Shown: positions 1 to 10,036, counted from the first letter of the stretch. The stretch: 64,000 nt of DNA from Bifidobacterium xylocopae (GCF_003315615.1 NZ_PDCH01000010.1:1-64000), one strand, 5' to 3'. Made by a program: numbers and translations. Notes: a model not told the origin generated them from the sequence alone.

Positions 1-142
1 CGGGTGTTGTGTGCGGTAGTGGACTGTGGATCGTCGTGTGTGGTGGGTCGTCTTCTCTCTTATCTGGTCTTCAGGCGGGGCAGGAGGCGGCATACGAGTT
101 CAGCCTCGTTCTCGTGGGCTCGGAGATGTGTATAGGGGCCAG
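1..142. other. Illumina Nextera i7 adapter artefact at contig end
   Basis: Bases 109-134 match the Nextera read-2 transposase adapter with one mismatch at the first base, and 135-142 match its end (AGAGACAG) with A-to-G-type errors. Bases 101-108 are CAGCCTCG, which I recognise as the adapter form of a Nextera i7 index (N710). Bases 77-100 match the P7 primer (ending CGGCATACGAGAT) at about 18 of 24 positions. The order P7, index, transposon end is exactly that of a library molecule. Bases 1-76 are T/G-rich and look like read-through noise beyond P7. None of this should be annotated biologically; genome sequence probably starts near 143. Confidence 0.93.
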
Positions 143-468
143 GCCCCGGTTCGCCCATGGTGGAACATAGCCGTGGCCCGTAGGTAGGCCGGGGCCTGTA
201 CGGGGAAGGCGGCCGAGCGGGGTCGGGGAAAGTGTGCCATACTGGAGGAGTGGTGGTCCTGCATGGCCACCGTGAAGCGTAGGCGTCGATCCCCTTGCAT
301 GGATCGCTTCGTGCGAATGCAGGCGACGGTGTCCGTTTACGCCCCGGAAGACTTTTATGAAGGCGTCCAGACGATGCGCACGCAGTGCGCGGCCGCGGTG
401 AGAGCGCGGTGTGAGCAGTCGTCGCCGCCGTGAGCGCGACCCGGTGCAGCGCGTCGCAAGGAGCCATT
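143..468. other. Upstream region of rne, no gene seen
   Basis: This stretch lies between the adapter artefact and the RNase E start. Open frames through it on either strand are continuations of adapter-derived frames or antisense shadows of rne and resemble no protein I know. It presumably holds the rne promoter and 5' leader. RNase E leaders are often autoregulatory in other bacteria, but I see no specific element here that I can name. Confidence 0.5.
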
Positions 469-3414
469 GTGCCGAACAGAACACCAGAGGACAGCGCCGA
501 ACGCGAGTCCTCGCAGAACATCGAACATAGCGAGCAGGGCGAGAGCCAGAAAGCCGCCGGGAACGCGACCCGCCGCCGCAGGGGCGGACGCCGGGTGGTG
601 CGCGGGACCGGAGCTGCCGACGCACCGGTGCCGGTGCAGGTGGAGGCCAAGGAGAGGGAGCAGGTCCATACCCGGCGCCGTACACGCGCCGCCTCGACCG
701 CCGAGGATGCCGACACCCCCACCCCTACCGTGGATGGCGCCGATTCCGAGGGCGAGCGTAAGCCGGCCCGCAAGACCAGCCGCCGGCGCACCACCCGTGG
801 GCAGGCTGCCGCCTCCGGGGAGGGTGCCGCCAGCCGCAGCCGTGCACGCCGGTCCAGCCGATCCGGTGAGGCCGCCGCAGGCGAGACGGATGGCGAAGAC
901 AGCCGGGATCGCCGGTCCGAGGAGGCCGAGGAACGGCCCGTCCGCCGCAGGTCCGTCCGTCGCAAGGCAGGGGAGGAGACCGGTCGCAGCGGTCGCTCCG
1001 GGCGTGACGAGCAGGCCGAAGACGGGGGCGAGGATGAAGGCTCCGGCAGCCCCCGCAGGGGGCGTCACCGGGTGCAGTCAGGCCGCTCAGTCGGCACCCG
1101 CTCAGCCGGCGCGCGCAGCCGCCAGGCCCAGGAGGCCGACAGCGGCGAGGACAACGCCGATGCTGAAACCAAGGAGACCAAGCCCGCCAAGAGCGCACGG
1201 GGGAGGAGCGGCCGCACCCAGTCACCGGCCCGGCCCATGACCTCCCTGCTCTTCCAGGAGCCTGTCATCCCCGCCGCTGCCGTAGCCGAGGACGAGGCTG
1301 AGGAAGACGAGGAGGAGACGGGTTCCGGCCGCCACGCGCCCGCCCGCCGCAGCCGCGTCCGCAAGACCCGTTCGGGCGGCAACCATGCCGCTGAGCACGA
1401 CGACGCCGACGAACGCCGGGATGAGGACGGGGAGGAGCGCCCGCGCCGCCGCCGCAGGCTCAACGCCGAGGAACGCCGCGCCGCCGACGAGGTGGGGCAG
1501 ATCGAGCAGGACCTGCACGAGGACGACATCCGGTTCGTGAACGATGAGTCCGAGGAGGACGAGGAACCCAAACGCACACGCCGCCGCCGCAGGTCCCAGG
1601 ACAAGGATGAGGATGAACCCGCTTCCGAGCGCAGTGAGCGCGGCGGCCGCCGCCGCAAGCGCAAGGGCGAGGAAGCAGAGGAGGATGAGGGAGGCCTGAC
1701 CCGTCGCCGGCGCCGCCGCCGGGGGGCCAAGGACGCCGATGAGGAGCCGGCCCGCCGCTCCCGCCGCCAGCAGTACGTGGATGAGATCACCGACATTGAG
1801 GGGTCCACCCGCCTGGAGGCCAAGAAGCAGCGCCGGCGCGACAACCGCCGCGAGCGCAGCCGGCAGACCCAGCTGGTGGAGCAGGACTTCCTGGCCCGCC
1901 GTGAGAACGTGGACCGGCAGATGGTCGTGCGGGAGAAGGAGCACCACACCCAGGTGTCGGTGATCGAGGACGGGATCCTGGTGGAGCACTATGTCTCCGA
2001 CATCGACGAGGTCTCCTCCGTGGGCAACATCTACCTGGGGCGAGTGCAGAACGTGCTGCCGAGCATGGAGGCCGCGTTCGTGGACGTCGGGCAGGCCCGC
2101 AACGGCGTGCTGTACGCCGGCGAGGTCAACTGGGACGCCACCCGCCTGGAGGGGCAGCCGAGGAGGATCGAGCTGGCCTTCAAGTCCGGCGATCCGGTGC
2201 TGGTGCAGGTGACGAAGGACCCGATCGGGCACAAGGGCGCCCGTCTGACCGCGCAGATCACGCTGGCCGGGCGCTTCCTGGTCCTCGTGCCCTCCGGCGG
2301 CATGACCGGCGTCTCCCGCAAGCTGCCCGACAAGGAGCGCGCACGGCTCAAGTCCATTGTCTCCAGGATCGCGCCCAAGGACATGGGTGTGATCATCCGC
2401 ACCGCCGCCGAGGGAGCCTCCGAGGAGGCCATCGAGAAGGACCTGGGGAACCTGCAGCGGCAGTGGGAGGACGTGGAGGCCAAGCGCCAGGAGTTCTGGC
2501 ACGGCAAGCGCCCCAAGCTGCTCCAGGGTGAGCCCGACGTCGCCATCCGCGTGGTGCGGGACATCTTCAACGACGACTTCAACCGGTTGGTCGTGCAGGG
2601 TGAGCGCGTCTACGGGCACATCGAACATTATTTGGACACCATGGCCCCGGATCTGAAGGACAAGTTGGAGCGCTGGGATCCGGCCGAGCACCAGGGCAAG
2701 GACGTGTTCGACAAGTGGCAGATCGACAGCCAGCTGCGCAAGGGCATGGAGCGCCAGGTCTACCTGCCCTCCGGCGGCTCGTTGGTGATCGACCGCACCG
2801 AGGCCATGACCACGATCGACGTGAACACGGGCCGTTTCATCGGCAAAGGCAAGTCCCTGGAGGAGACCGTCACCCGCTGCAACCTGGAGGCGGCCGAGGA
2901 GATCGCCCGCCAGCTGCGTTTGCGTGACATCGGCGGCATGGTCATGATCGACTTCGTGGACATGGTGCTGCCCGCCAACCGCGACCTGGTCCTGCGCCGG
3001 CTGGTGGAATGCCTGGCGCGTGACCGCACCAAGCACCAGGTGGCCGAGGTCACGTCACTGGGGCTGGTGCAGATGACCCGCAAGCGCGTGGGCCAGGGCC
3101 TGGTCGAGGCCTTCTCCGAGGAGTGCCCGTCCTGCCATGGGCGCGGCTTCATCCTGCACGACCAGCCCACCATCTCGGCCAAGTACGACGACCCCTACGC
3201 GGTCAAGGGCGGCGATCCGTTCGTCAAGACCAACAAGCACGGGCATGGCTCCAAGGCTTCCAAGGAGGCGCCGGCGCCCAAGGGATCCTCCCCGGACGTG
3301 AAGGCGAAGCTGGCTCAGATCGCCGCCGCCGCCGAGAAGGCGTCCGAGGGGCAGGAGGACGAAGGCGCGGGTTCCCGGCTGGACGACCGGGATGATGTCG
3401 TCCAGGAGGCATAG
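469..3414 (+). CDS. rne: Ribonuclease E/G family endoribonuclease
   Basis: RNase E/G cleaves single-stranded RNA and acts in rRNA maturation and mRNA decay. The product is about 981 residues. Residues 1 to ~490 are a disordered region rich in Arg, Glu and Asp with many runs of 3-8 arginines. The catalytic part follows: an S1-like RNA-binding domain at ~495-620, the DNase I-like subdomain with acidic residues in TIDVNTGRFIG (~782) and MIDFVDM (~826), and the Zn-link CPSCHGRG (~886). A long N-terminal extension ahead of the catalytic core is typical of actinobacterial RNase E. GTG at 469 is preferred because AAGGAG lies 5 nt upstream; an in-frame GTG at 430 has no such site. It stands upstream of rplU, as is common in actinobacteria. 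Confidence 0.95.
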   Translation: MPNRTPEDSAERESSQNIEHSEQGESQKAAGNATRRRRGGRRVVRGTGAADAPVPVQVEAKEREQVHTRRRTRAASTAEDADTPTPTVDGADSEGERKPARKTSRRRTTRGQAAASGEGAASRSRARRSSRSGEAAAGETDGEDSRDRRSEEAEERPVRRRSVRRKAGEETGRSGRSGRDEQAEDGGEDEGSGSPRRGRHRVQSGRSVGTRSAGARSRQAQEADSGEDNADAETKETKPAKSARGRSGRTQSPARPMTSLLFQEPVIPAAAVAEDEAEEDEEETGSGRHAPARRSRVRKTRSGGNHAAEHDDADERRDEDGEERPRRRRRLNAEERRAADEVGQIEQDLHEDDIRFVNDESEEDEEPKRTRRRRRSQDKDEDEPASERSERGGRRRKRKGEEAEEDEGGLTRRRRRRRGAKDADEEPARRSRRQQYVDEITDIEGSTRLEAKKQRRRDNRRERSRQTQLVEQDFLARRENVDRQMVVREKEHHTQVSVIEDGILVEHYVSDIDEVSSVGNIYLGRVQNVLPSMEAAFVDVGQARNGVLYAGEVNWDATRLEGQPRRIELAFKSGDPVLVQVTKDPIGHKGARLTAQITLAGRFLVLVPSGGMTGVSRKLPDKERARLKSIVSRIAPKDMGVIIRTAAEGASEEAIEKDLGNLQRQWEDVEAKRQEFWHGKRPKLLQGEPDVAIRVVRDIFNDDFNRLVVQGERVYGHIEHYLDTMAPDLKDKLERWDPAEHQGKDVFDKWQIDSQLRKGMERQVYLPSGGSLVIDRTEAMTTIDVNTGRFIGKGKSLEETVTRCNLEAAEEIARQLRLRDIGGMVMIDFVDMVLPANRDLVLRRLVECLARDRTKHQVAEVTSLGLVQMTRKRVGQGLVEAFSEECPSCHGRGFILHDQPTISAKYDDPYAVKGGDPFVKTNKHGHGSKASKEAPAPKGSSPDVKAKLAQIAAAAEKASEGQEDEGAGSRLDDRDDVVQEA

Positions 3415-3444
3415 ACTGGGCGTGTTTCGTCGGCGCGCTGCCAT

Positions 3445-3474
3445 TTGACGAGGTGGCGCGCTTGCTTATATACT
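3445..3474 (+). promoter_or_regulatory. Sigma-70-type promoter for rplU-rpmA
   Basis: A TTGACG -35 box (3445-3450) and TATACT -10 box (3469-3474) are separated by 18 bases, 30 bp after the rne stop codon. It would start transcription of rplU-rpmA independently of rne, near 3481. Confidence 0.7.
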
Positions 3475-3495
3475 GATTAGCTGGTGTCTGACTCG

Positions 3496-3511
3496 CCCGC
3501 CCTTAGGCGGG
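3496..3511 (+). promoter_or_regulatory. Hairpin in rplU 5' leader
   Basis: A CCCGCC/GGCGGG stem with a 4-nt CTTA loop lies between the promoter and the rplU ribosome binding site. L21 leaders in several phyla carry regulatory RNA structures. I only see the hairpin and cannot assign it to a named leader family. Confidence 0.35.
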
Positions 3512-3559
3512 GACGGGCTTCAGGCGCGGGCAGCTTTGAGAGGCAGACAAGGTAGGGCT

Positions 3560-3868
3560 ATGTACGCGATTGTTAAGGCCGGTGGCCATCAGGAGAAGGT
3601 CGAGGTCGGCGACGTCATCACGGTCAACCGACTGGCGGCCAAGAAGGGCGAGTCGGTCGAGTTTCCGGTCGCGCTCGTCGTGGACGGCGCCAAGGTGACG
3701 CTGGCGGCGAAGGACCTGGCCAAGGTCTCCGCCAAGGGCGAGGTCGTCGACGACGGACTCAAGGGCCCGAAGATCCGCATCCAGAAGTTCAAGAACAAGA
3801 CCGGCGTGGCACGCAAGAAGGGCCACCGCCAGCAGCTGAGCACGGTCAAGATCACCGCGATCGCCTGA
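3560..3868 (+). CDS. rplU: 50S ribosomal protein L21
   Basis: A 102-residue protein beginning [18 protein letters not shown], the canonical L21 N-terminus, and ending in the basic segment [17 protein letters not shown] that contacts 23S rRNA. Length equals the usual ~102 residues. ATG at 3560 is chosen because it gives the conserved start; an in-frame codon at 3536 adds eight non-conserved residues. It is followed after 41 bp by rpmA, the near-universal neighbour. Confidence 0.98.
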   Translation: MYAIVKAGGHQEKVEVGDVITVNRLAAKKGESVEFPVALVVDGAKVTLAAKDLAKVSAKGEVVDDGLKGPKIRIQKFKNKTGVARKKGHRQQLSTVKITAIA

Positions 3869-3909
3869 GCGTCGGTCGCTACAGCTTCCAGTCGGGAAAG
3901 GACTAAGAC

Positions 3910-4161
3910 ATGGCACACAAGAAGGGCGCGTCCAGCTCGCGCAACGGTCGTGATTCCAACGCGCAGTACCTGGGTGTTAAGAAGTTCGGCGGCGAGTCCG
4001 TCGTCGCGGGCAACATCCTGGTCCGTCAGCGCGGCACCAAGTTCCACCCCGGCAGGAACGTCGGCCTGGGCAAGGACTTCACCCTGTTCGCCCTGACCGA
4101 CGGCAGCGTCAGGTTCGGCGTTCGCCGGGACCGTAAGGTCGTCGACGTCGTCTCGGACTGA
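3910..4161 (+). CDS. rpmA: 50S ribosomal protein L27
   Basis: An 83-residue L27 that starts [20 protein letters not shown] and contains the family core [20 protein letters not shown]. The N-terminus reaches the peptidyl-transferase centre, and there is no extra N-terminal propeptide of the kind cleaved in Firmicutes. It is cotranscribed with rplU and followed by a strong terminator at 4191. Confidence 0.98.
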   Translation: MAHKKGASSSRNGRDSNAQYLGVKKFGGESVVAGNILVRQRGTKFHPGRNVGLGKDFTLFALTDGSVRFGVRRDRKVVDVVSD

Positions 4162-4190
4162 GCGAACAGCCAGAACGAACTTTTCAATAG

Positions 4191-4219
4191 AGCCGCGCCC
4201 CGTCCGGACGCGGCTTTTT
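4191..4219 (+). terminator. Rho-independent terminator after rpmA
   Basis: The stem AGCCGCG (4191-4197) / CGCGGCT (4209-4215) is followed directly by a run of T. It lies 30 bp after the rpmA stop and separates rplU-rpmA from obg. Confidence 0.85.
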
Positions 4220-4272
4220 CCGTAAGTGATCCGCATCCGTCCGGCCGGTGGATGCGGGGGGAGTAGATAGCA

Positions 4273-5985
4273 ATGAGCGCATTCGTCGATCGCGTGACCG
4301 TCCACGTCAAAGGCGGGGACGGCGGCAACGGCGCCTCCTCGATCAAGCGGGAGAAGTACAAGCCACTGGCCGGCCCGGACGGCGGTGATGGCGGGGACGG
4401 CGGATCCGTGATCATGGTGGCCGACCCCAACGCCAACAGCCTGCTGGACTACCGGTTCGCCCCGCACCGCTCGGCGGGCGCGGGAACCATGGGCCTGGGC
4501 GGCGACAAGGACGGGTCCAGGGGCGCCGACCTGACGCTGCCGGTGCCCGTGGGTACGGTAGTCTTCGCCGCGGTGGGACGCGAGGGCGAGCCCAAGAAGC
4601 GGGGGGAGCGCCTGGCCGACCTGAACCATCCGGGTGACCGCTTCGTCGTGGCCCAAGGCGGCGCCGGTGGGCTCGGCAACCGCTCCCTGGCCAACAGGAC
4701 CCGGCGGGCGCCCGGCTTTGCGCTCCTGGGAGAGCCGGGCGAGGAACGCGACGTGATGTTGGAGCTCAAATCCATAGCCGACGTGGCCCTGGTCGGCTTC
4801 CCGTCGGCCGGGAAGTCCTCCCTGGTCGCGGCCATGAGCTCGGCCAAGCCCAAGATCGCCGACTACCCCTTCACCACCCTGGTGCCCAACCTGGGTGTGG
4901 TCCAGGCTGGGGCCGAGCGTTTCACCATGGCCGATGTGCCCGGCCTGATCCCCGGGGCGTCCCAGGGCAAGGGGCTTGGTTTGGAGTTTCTGCGCCACAT
5001 CGAACGCACCGAGGTCGTGGCCCATGTGATTGACTGCGCCACCCTGGAACCGGGCCGAGACCCCCTGAGCGACTACCGGGCCATCGAGGCCGAGCTGGCC
5101 CGATACGCCGACAGGCTTGAGCTGCCCCTAGGCGCAATCCCCATAGCCGAGCGCCCGCGGGTGATCGTCCTGAACAAGGCCGATGTGCCCGAAGCCCGGG
5201 AACTGGCCGAGTTCGTGCGTCCCGAGTTCGAACGGATGGGGCACCAGGTCTTCATCGTCTCCACGGCCTCGCACGCTGGGCTCAAGGAACTGGGCTTCCA
5301 CCTTGCGGAGCTCGTCGGACGCCTGCGGGCGCGTATAGAGGCCCAAGCGGCCGCCGAGGAGGAGGGGAGGGTCGTGATCCGCCCCCTGGAGGACCGGTCC
5401 CGGCGCCGTCGTCGCGACGATTTCACCGGCGCCTTCCATGTGGAGCGTCAGCAGGACCAGGCCGGCGGCCGCTGGTTCGTGGTCACCGGCGCCAAACCCG
5501 AGCGGTGGGTGCGCCAGACCAACTTCGACAATGACGAGGCCGTGGGCTACCTGGCCGACCGCCTGGCCAAGCTTGGCGTGGAGGACGAGCTGCGCAAGGT
5601 CGGTGCCCGGGCCGGTGACGAGGTGCGCATCGGGACGGGACGCGATCAGGTGGCCTTCGACTGGGATCCGACCATCGCCGCAGGCGCCGAGATGCTGGAC
5701 GGTACGCCGATGGCTTCGCGCGGCAAGGACCTGCGCCTGGAGGAGGTCGAGACCAGGACCCACCGGCGGACCAACAGCGAGCGGCGGGCCGAATACCACC
5801 GGATGATGGATGCCCGCCAGGCGGTGCGCCAGGCCATGGCCGCCGAACGTGAGGCCGGGCATTGGGCCGATCCGTCCGTGGACGACGACCCCGAGGATCG
5901 GGAGGGGCTGGTCGGCAAGGCCCTCCACGCCGGCCGGTCCGATGACGAGGACGGTGCGGCAGACGACAAGGCCGATAGGGGCTGA
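4273..5985 (+). CDS. obgE: GTPase Obg/CgtA (ribosome assembly)
   Basis: Obg is an essential GTPase in 50S subunit assembly and stress signalling. The 570-residue product starts [20 protein letters not shown] and has the glycine-rich Obg fold (1-~160). The G domain (~163-340) carries the P-loop [10 protein letters not shown], switch [18 protein letters not shown] and NKAD. The OCT domain (~375-450) contains [21 protein letters not shown]. After OCT there is a charged tail of roughly 120 residues ending in an acidic segment; such tails occur in actinobacterial Obg and are absent in E. coli. It sits between rpmA and proB as in many actinobacteria. Confidence 0.97.
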   Translation: MSAFVDRVTVHVKGGDGGNGASSIKREKYKPLAGPDGGDGGDGGSVIMVADPNANSLLDYRFAPHRSAGAGTMGLGGDKDGSRGADLTLPVPVGTVVFAAVGREGEPKKRGERLADLNHPGDRFVVAQGGAGGLGNRSLANRTRRAPGFALLGEPGEERDVMLELKSIADVALVGFPSAGKSSLVAAMSSAKPKIADYPFTTLVPNLGVVQAGAERFTMADVPGLIPGASQGKGLGLEFLRHIERTEVVAHVIDCATLEPGRDPLSDYRAIEAELARYADRLELPLGAIPIAERPRVIVLNKADVPEARELAEFVRPEFERMGHQVFIVSTASHAGLKELGFHLAELVGRLRARIEAQAAAEEEGRVVIRPLEDRSRRRRRDDFTGAFHVERQQDQAGGRWFVVTGAKPERWVRQTNFDNDEAVGYLADRLAKLGVEDELRKVGARAGDEVRIGTGRDQVAFDWDPTIAAGAEMLDGTPMASRGKDLRLEEVETRTHRRTNSERRAEYHRMMDARQAVRQAMAAEREAGHWADPSVDDDPEDREGLVGKALHAGRSDDEDGAADDKADRG

Positions 5986-6049
5986 CCCTGCTGCGGGCCG
6001 GTTTGGACGGTCGGCGGCAGCTGGCGGACGAGGCTTCGGGAGGGGCGTC

Positions 6050-7183
6050 ATGGCCGGAATGGATGAGCAAGAGGTAAGGCGGTCGGTGGCCCAGGCGGGC
6101 ACAGTGGTCGTCAAGGTCGGTTCTTCCTCATTGACCTCCGCCAGCGGCCACCTGCGACTGGACCGCCTGCAGGCCCTGGTCGGGGCCCTGTCGCGGGTCC
6201 GTCTCCAAGGTGCGCGGCTGGTCCTGGTCTCCTCGGGCGCGATCGCGGCGGGCTTCGGCTCCCTGGGCTTCGATGCGCGGCCGGAGGATGTGGCGACCAA
6301 GCAGGCCACCGCATCCGTGGGCCAAGGGATTCTGATGGCCCATTACGAGTCCGCATTCGCCGTATACGGCCTGAAGGTGGGGCAGATCCTGCTGACCGCG
6401 CAGGACACCCGCCAGGCGGCCCAATACCGCAACGCCCGCCGCACCTTGGGGCGCTTGCTCGACCTGGGTGTGGTGCCGATTGTCAACGAGAACGACGCCC
6501 TGGCCTCCAACGAGATCCGCTTCGGCGACAATGACCGTCTCTCGGCCCTGGTGTCCAACATCGTGCGCGCCGATGCGCTGGTGCTCCTCACCGATGTGGA
6601 CGCCCTCTACTCCGAGCCGCCCTCGCGGCCGGGCGCCCGGCGGATCTCCTTCGTGCCGAACGTGGTCCAGGCCATGGAGTCGATAGACGCGGAGGGGTCC
6701 ACATCCGGCGTGGGCACCGGAGGGATGACCACCAAGCTGGAGGCAGCCAGGATCGGCGCGGTATCAGGGATTCCGGTACTGATGACCAAGGCCGGGCTGG
6801 CTGGACCTGCGCTGTTCGGCGACCCGGTGGGCACGGTGTTCGCCCCCGTCAGGCACCGGGGGAGTGCCCGGCGGCTGTGGATCAAGTTCGCCTCCGCGCC
6901 GCGCGGTTCCTACGAAGCCGATCCCGGGGCCGCCACAGCGGTGTCCGGCGGCAGGGCGAGCCTGCTCCCGGCCGGCGTCACCGGGGTCGAAGGCGACTTC
7001 TCCGCCGGAGACCCGGTCTGGATCCGGGATCAGACGGGCCGAGTCCTGGGCAAGGGGGTCTCGGCCTACGACGCCGAGGAGGCGGTCAGGCTGATGGGGC
7101 GCACCACTACCGAGCTGTCGCGCAGCTATGGCCACCAGTACGCCCACCCCTTCGTCCACCGCGACGACCTGGTCCTCCTATGA
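6050..7183 (+). CDS. proB: Glutamate 5-kinase
   Basis: ProB phosphorylates L-glutamate as the first step of proline synthesis in the cytoplasm. The product is 377 residues. The amino-acid kinase domain (1-~265) has VVKVGSSSLTS, the glutamate-site segment PIVNENDALASNEIRFGDND and GTGGMTTKLEAA. A C-terminal PUA domain (~285-370) matches the long ProB form. ATG at 6050 is preceded by GGGAGG at 6 nt spacing, so an upstream in-frame region overlapping obg is unlikely to be translated. No proA is adjacent. The obg-proB order is frequent in actinobacteria. Confidence 0.96.
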   Translation: MAGMDEQEVRRSVAQAGTVVVKVGSSSLTSASGHLRLDRLQALVGALSRVRLQGARLVLVSSGAIAAGFGSLGFDARPEDVATKQATASVGQGILMAHYESAFAVYGLKVGQILLTAQDTRQAAQYRNARRTLGRLLDLGVVPIVNENDALASNEIRFGDNDRLSALVSNIVRADALVLLTDVDALYSEPPSRPGARRISFVPNVVQAMESIDAEGSTSGVGTGGMTTKLEAARIGAVSGIPVLMTKAGLAGPALFGDPVGTVFAPVRHRGSARRLWIKFASAPRGSYEADPGAATAVSGGRASLLPAGVTGVEGDFSAGDPVWIRDQTGRVLGKGVSAYDAEEAVRLMGRTTTELSRSYGHQYAHPFVHRDDLVLL

Positions 7184-7379
7184 ATCCGTGTGCGCTGATG
7201 TTGGCGATCGGCCGACCAGGTCGGCGGCCGGGCCTTCTGCGCGCTTCCTGGGGGGTGCGACACCGACGGAGCCGATGGGTGGACGGAATCGGCCCCTTGG
7301 GCTAGAGTAAAAACCTGGCGGTCTGTCCTGCCGACCCTCCGGTATCCACCGGAGCGAGTACAGTGGGCAGGTATCTCCT

Positions 7380-7452
7380 AGGGAAGTGGCGCAATTGGTA
7401 GCGCAACGGTCTCCAAAACCGTAGGTTGTGGGTTCGAGTCCCGCCTTCCCTG
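7380..7452 (+). tRNA. tRNA-Trp (anticodon CCA)
   Basis: A cloverleaf with 7-bp acceptor AGGGAAG/CTTCCCT, anticodon loop CTCCAAAAC giving CCA, and T loop GGTTCGAGTCC. The discriminator G at 7452 is followed by a genomically encoded CCA (7453-7455). It lies immediately upstream of secE-nusG, a classic arrangement. Confidence 0.96.
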
Positions 7453-7488
7453 CCAATGGTTGGTTCCAGGATCGAATGAAGGACGGAT

Positions 7489-7716
7489 ATGGCTAAGAAG
7501 GCTCAGGCCCTTGAGCAGAAGAGGCCCAACATCTTCAAGCGTATCGGCATGTTCATCAAGCAGGTGATCGATGAGATTCGCAAAGTGGTCGCGCCGACCG
7601 GCGGGGAGCTCCTCGGCTGGTCCGTGGCGGTCTTCATCTTCGTCCTCTTCCTGATGGTCCTGGTCACAGCCCTGGACTTCGGCCTGGGCAAGCTGGTCAT
7701 GCTGGTCTTCGGCTGA
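7489..7716 (+). CDS. secE: Preprotein translocase subunit SecE
   Basis: A 75-residue single-span SecE that clamps the two halves of SecY. The cytoplasmic amphipathic helix ([21 protein letters not shown], residues ~24-44) leads into one transmembrane segment (~45-72). The single-TM form is usual outside enterobacteria. It is 30 bp upstream of nusG and just downstream of tRNA-Trp. Confidence 0.96.
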   Translation: MAKKAQALEQKRPNIFKRIGMFIKQVIDEIRKVVAPTGGELLGWSVAVFIFVLFLMVLVTALDFGLGKLVMLVFG

Positions 7717-7757
7717 TTGGTAGTTGTTCTTACATTTGCGAGAAGGTGGCTCTGTAC

Positions 7758-8696
7758 ATGAGTGATGATCAGATGGCGGATGCGATGAACGAGGCGTCGA
7801 CCGAGCAGGTCCCCGTCGCTGGCGCAGCCGAGGCGGCCGGGCAGGGCACCTCTGCCCAGCAGGAATCCTCCAGCCAGGCTGACTCCGTCCAGGACCACGC
7901 GCCCCAGGCCGGAGACAGCGCCCCTTCAGGCGAACAGGTCGCACAGGCTGCGGCCGAGGCCACCGACGAAGCGGTGCAGGCCGACCAGGCGGAAGCGGAT
8001 GAGGTGGTCGCCGAGGATGCATCGGCATCGGGTGCCGCGGGATCCGAAGGCAGCGGGCAGGACGAGCCCGAAGAGCAGGACGCCGGGCAGAAGGCCGTGG
8101 ACGAGTTCTCCAAGCAGCTGCGCACGCTGGAGGGCAACTGGTACGTGCTCCACACCTACTCGGGTTATGAGAAGCGCGTCAAGGCGAACGTCGAGTCACG
8201 CATCGTCTCCTTCGGGCTGGAGGATCAGATCTTCCAGGTCGAGGTGCCGATGGAGGAAGTCGAGAAGCATACCGACAAGGGCAAGAAGATCGTGTCCCGC
8301 GTACGCGTCCCGGGATATGTGCTCATTCGCATGTGGCCGGACGAGAACGCCCGCCGCATCGTCAAGGACACCGAGGGTGTGACCGGCTTCGTCGGGCCCA
8401 CCAAGGATCCTGCCCCCCTGTCGCGCAAGGAAGTCGTCAAGATGATGGCACCGATGATCGCCTCGGAGGCGCTCAAGGCTGCAGGCGACAAGCCGGCGGC
8501 CGCCAAGCGGCGTTCCGTCGAGGTGTCCTACCAGGTGGGCGACCAGGTCACCGTCACCGAGGGCCCCTTCGCCACCATGGCCGCCGCCGTGTCCGAGGTG
8601 GAACCGACCACCCAGAAGCTCACGGTCCTGGTCTCCATCTTCGGGCGTGACACACCCGTGGAGCTGGGCTTCGACCAGGTCGAGAAGATCGTCTGA
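7758..8696 (+). CDS. nusG: Transcription elongation/termination factor NusG
   Basis: NusG binds RNA polymerase and links it to Rho or the ribosome. The 312-residue product has an acidic, Ala/Glu-rich disordered extension (1-~120), then the NGN domain (from [20 protein letters not shown], ~125-235) and the KOW domain ([15 protein letters not shown], ~258-312). E. coli NusG is ~181 residues; long acidic N-termini are usual in actinobacteria. ATG at 7758 follows GAGAAGG; a GTG at 7746 overlaps that site and is less likely. It is followed by rplK. Confidence 0.96.
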   Translation: MSDDQMADAMNEASTEQVPVAGAAEAAGQGTSAQQESSSQADSVQDHAPQAGDSAPSGEQVAQAAAEATDEAVQADQAEADEVVAEDASASGAAGSEGSGQDEPEEQDAGQKAVDEFSKQLRTLEGNWYVLHTYSGYEKRVKANVESRIVSFGLEDQIFQVEVPMEEVEKHTDKGKKIVSRVRVPGYVLIRMWPDENARRIVKDTEGVTGFVGPTKDPAPLSRKEVVKMMAPMIASEALKAAGDKPAAAKRRSVEVSYQVGDQVTVTEGPFATMAAAVSEVEPTTQKLTVLVSIFGRDTPVELGFDQVEKIV

Positions 8697-8838
8697 CCAT
8701 TCCTGCGCGCCCGTCCGGTTGGGGTGGCATACTGAGAAGGCTTGGTGTTCGGGGCTTGTCCCCGTCACCGGAAATAACAGTTGCGGGAGAAGGCCCTGGG
8801 CTTTCGAGAGAACCGCTTCGTAGAAAGAAGAAGCAGCA

Positions 8839-9273
8839 ATGCCTCAAAAGAAGAAGAAAGTCACTGCGCTGATCAAGCTGCAGATCGAGGCCGGCAAGGC
8901 CAACCCGGCCCCGCCGCTGGGCCCGGCCCTGGGTTCCCATGGCGTCAACATCATGGACTTCTGCAAGGCCTACAACGACGCGACCAAGGACAAGATGGGG
9001 CAGGTCATCCCTGTCGAGATCACCGTCTTCGAGGATCGCTCCTTCACCTTCATCACCAAGACTCCTCCCGCTGCGGATCTGCTTCGCAAGGCCGCTGGCG
9101 TCAAGAAGGGCGCCGGCAACCCGCTGACCACCAAGGTCGGTTCGGTCACCAAGGCCCAGGTGCGTGAGATCGCCGAGACCAAGATGCCCGACCTTTCGGC
9201 GCGTGACGTCGAGGCCGGCATGAAGATCGTCGAAGGCACCGCCCGTTCCATGGGCATCACCGTCACCGACTGA
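8839..9273 (+). CDS. rplK: 50S ribosomal protein L11
   Basis: A 144-residue L11. It starts [20 protein letters not shown] and contains the [19 protein letters not shown] signature and the C-terminal rRNA-binding segment ending [12 protein letters not shown]. It forms the GTPase-associated centre with 23S rRNA and is the site of thiopeptide action. A CATACT -10-like box near 8727 upstream is consistent with an independent rplKA promoter. Confidence 0.98.
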   Translation: MPQKKKKVTALIKLQIEAGKANPAPPLGPALGSHGVNIMDFCKAYNDATKDKMGQVIPVEITVFEDRSFTFITKTPPAADLLRKAAGVKKGAGNPLTTKVGSVTKAQVREIAETKMPDLSARDVEAGMKIVEGTARSMGITVTD

Positions 9274-9329
9274 AAGTTCTGCGGCAGGGCGACGCTAGCC
9301 CGCACCGCGACTGCTGATAGGAGAAGCAG

Positions 9330-10019
9330 ATGACAAAGCGTTCCAAGAAGTACCGCGAAGCGCTCGAGAAGATCGACCGCTCGAACCTCTACACCCCGGA
9401 GGAGGCCATCGCCCTGATCAAGTCCATGCCCAAGTATGGATTCGATGAGAGCGTCGAGGCCGTCTACCGGCTGAGCGTGGACCCGCGTAAGGCGGACCAG
9501 CTCATCCGTGGCACCGTCAACCTGCCCAACGGCACCGGCAAGACCGTCAAGGTCCTGGTCTTCGCCCGCGGCCCCCAGGCCACGGCGGCCGCCGAGGCCG
9601 GAGCCGATGAGGTCGGTGACGACGATCTGGTGACCAAGGTGGCCGGCGGCTACCTGGACTTCGATGCCGTCGTCGCCACGCCCGACATGATGGGCAAGGT
9701 CGGTCGTCTGGGTCGTGTCCTGGGTCCGCGTGGCCTCATGCCCAACCCCAAGACCGGCACGGTGACCATGGATGTCGCCAAGGCCGTCAAGGAGATCAAG
9801 GGCGGCAGGATCGAGTTCCGTGTCGACAAGAACGGCAACCTGTCCTTCCTGATCGGCAAGGCGTCCTTCGAGGAGAAGGCGCTGGCCGAGAACTTCCACG
9901 CCGTGAGCGAGGAGATCAAGCGTCTGAAGCCGGCGACGGTCAAGGGCCGTTACATCACCAAGGCCACGGTCGCCTCGACTATGAGCCCGGGTGTCCCCCT
10001 GGACCTGGCCATGCTCTGA
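9330..10019 (+). CDS. rplA: 50S ribosomal protein L1
   Basis: A 229-residue L1 with the hallmark [20 protein letters not shown] segment and the conserved [13 protein letters not shown] stretch. L1 builds the E-site stalk and in many bacteria represses its own rplKA mRNA. The gene follows rplK by 56 bp and ends in a strong terminator, so rplJL are not part of this transcript here. Confidence 0.98.
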   Translation: MTKRSKKYREALEKIDRSNLYTPEEAIALIKSMPKYGFDESVEAVYRLSVDPRKADQLIRGTVNLPNGTGKTVKVLVFARGPQATAAAEAGADEVGDDDLVTKVAGGYLDFDAVVATPDMMGKVGRLGRVLGPRGLMPNPKTGTVTMDVAKAVKEIKGGRIEFRVDKNGNLSFLIGKASFEEKALAENFHAVSEEIKRLKPATVKGRYITKATVASTMSPGVPLDLAML

Positions 10020-10036
10020 TTGTCTGGAGCCATTGA

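Noticed and set aside
60-965. Long open frames on the minus strand opposite the start of rne
   Set aside because: They are antisense to the Arg/Glu-rich rne sequence and run into adapter sequence; no ribosome binding site or known domain.
1222-3036. 604-codon open frame antisense to rne
   Set aside because: Shadow of high-GC coding sequence; composition (His/Leu/Val/Gly) is that of a complementary frame.
3481-3559. Named L21 leader RNA
   Set aside because: Only a simple hairpin is visible; I cannot match it to a specific family, so it is listed only as a hairpin.
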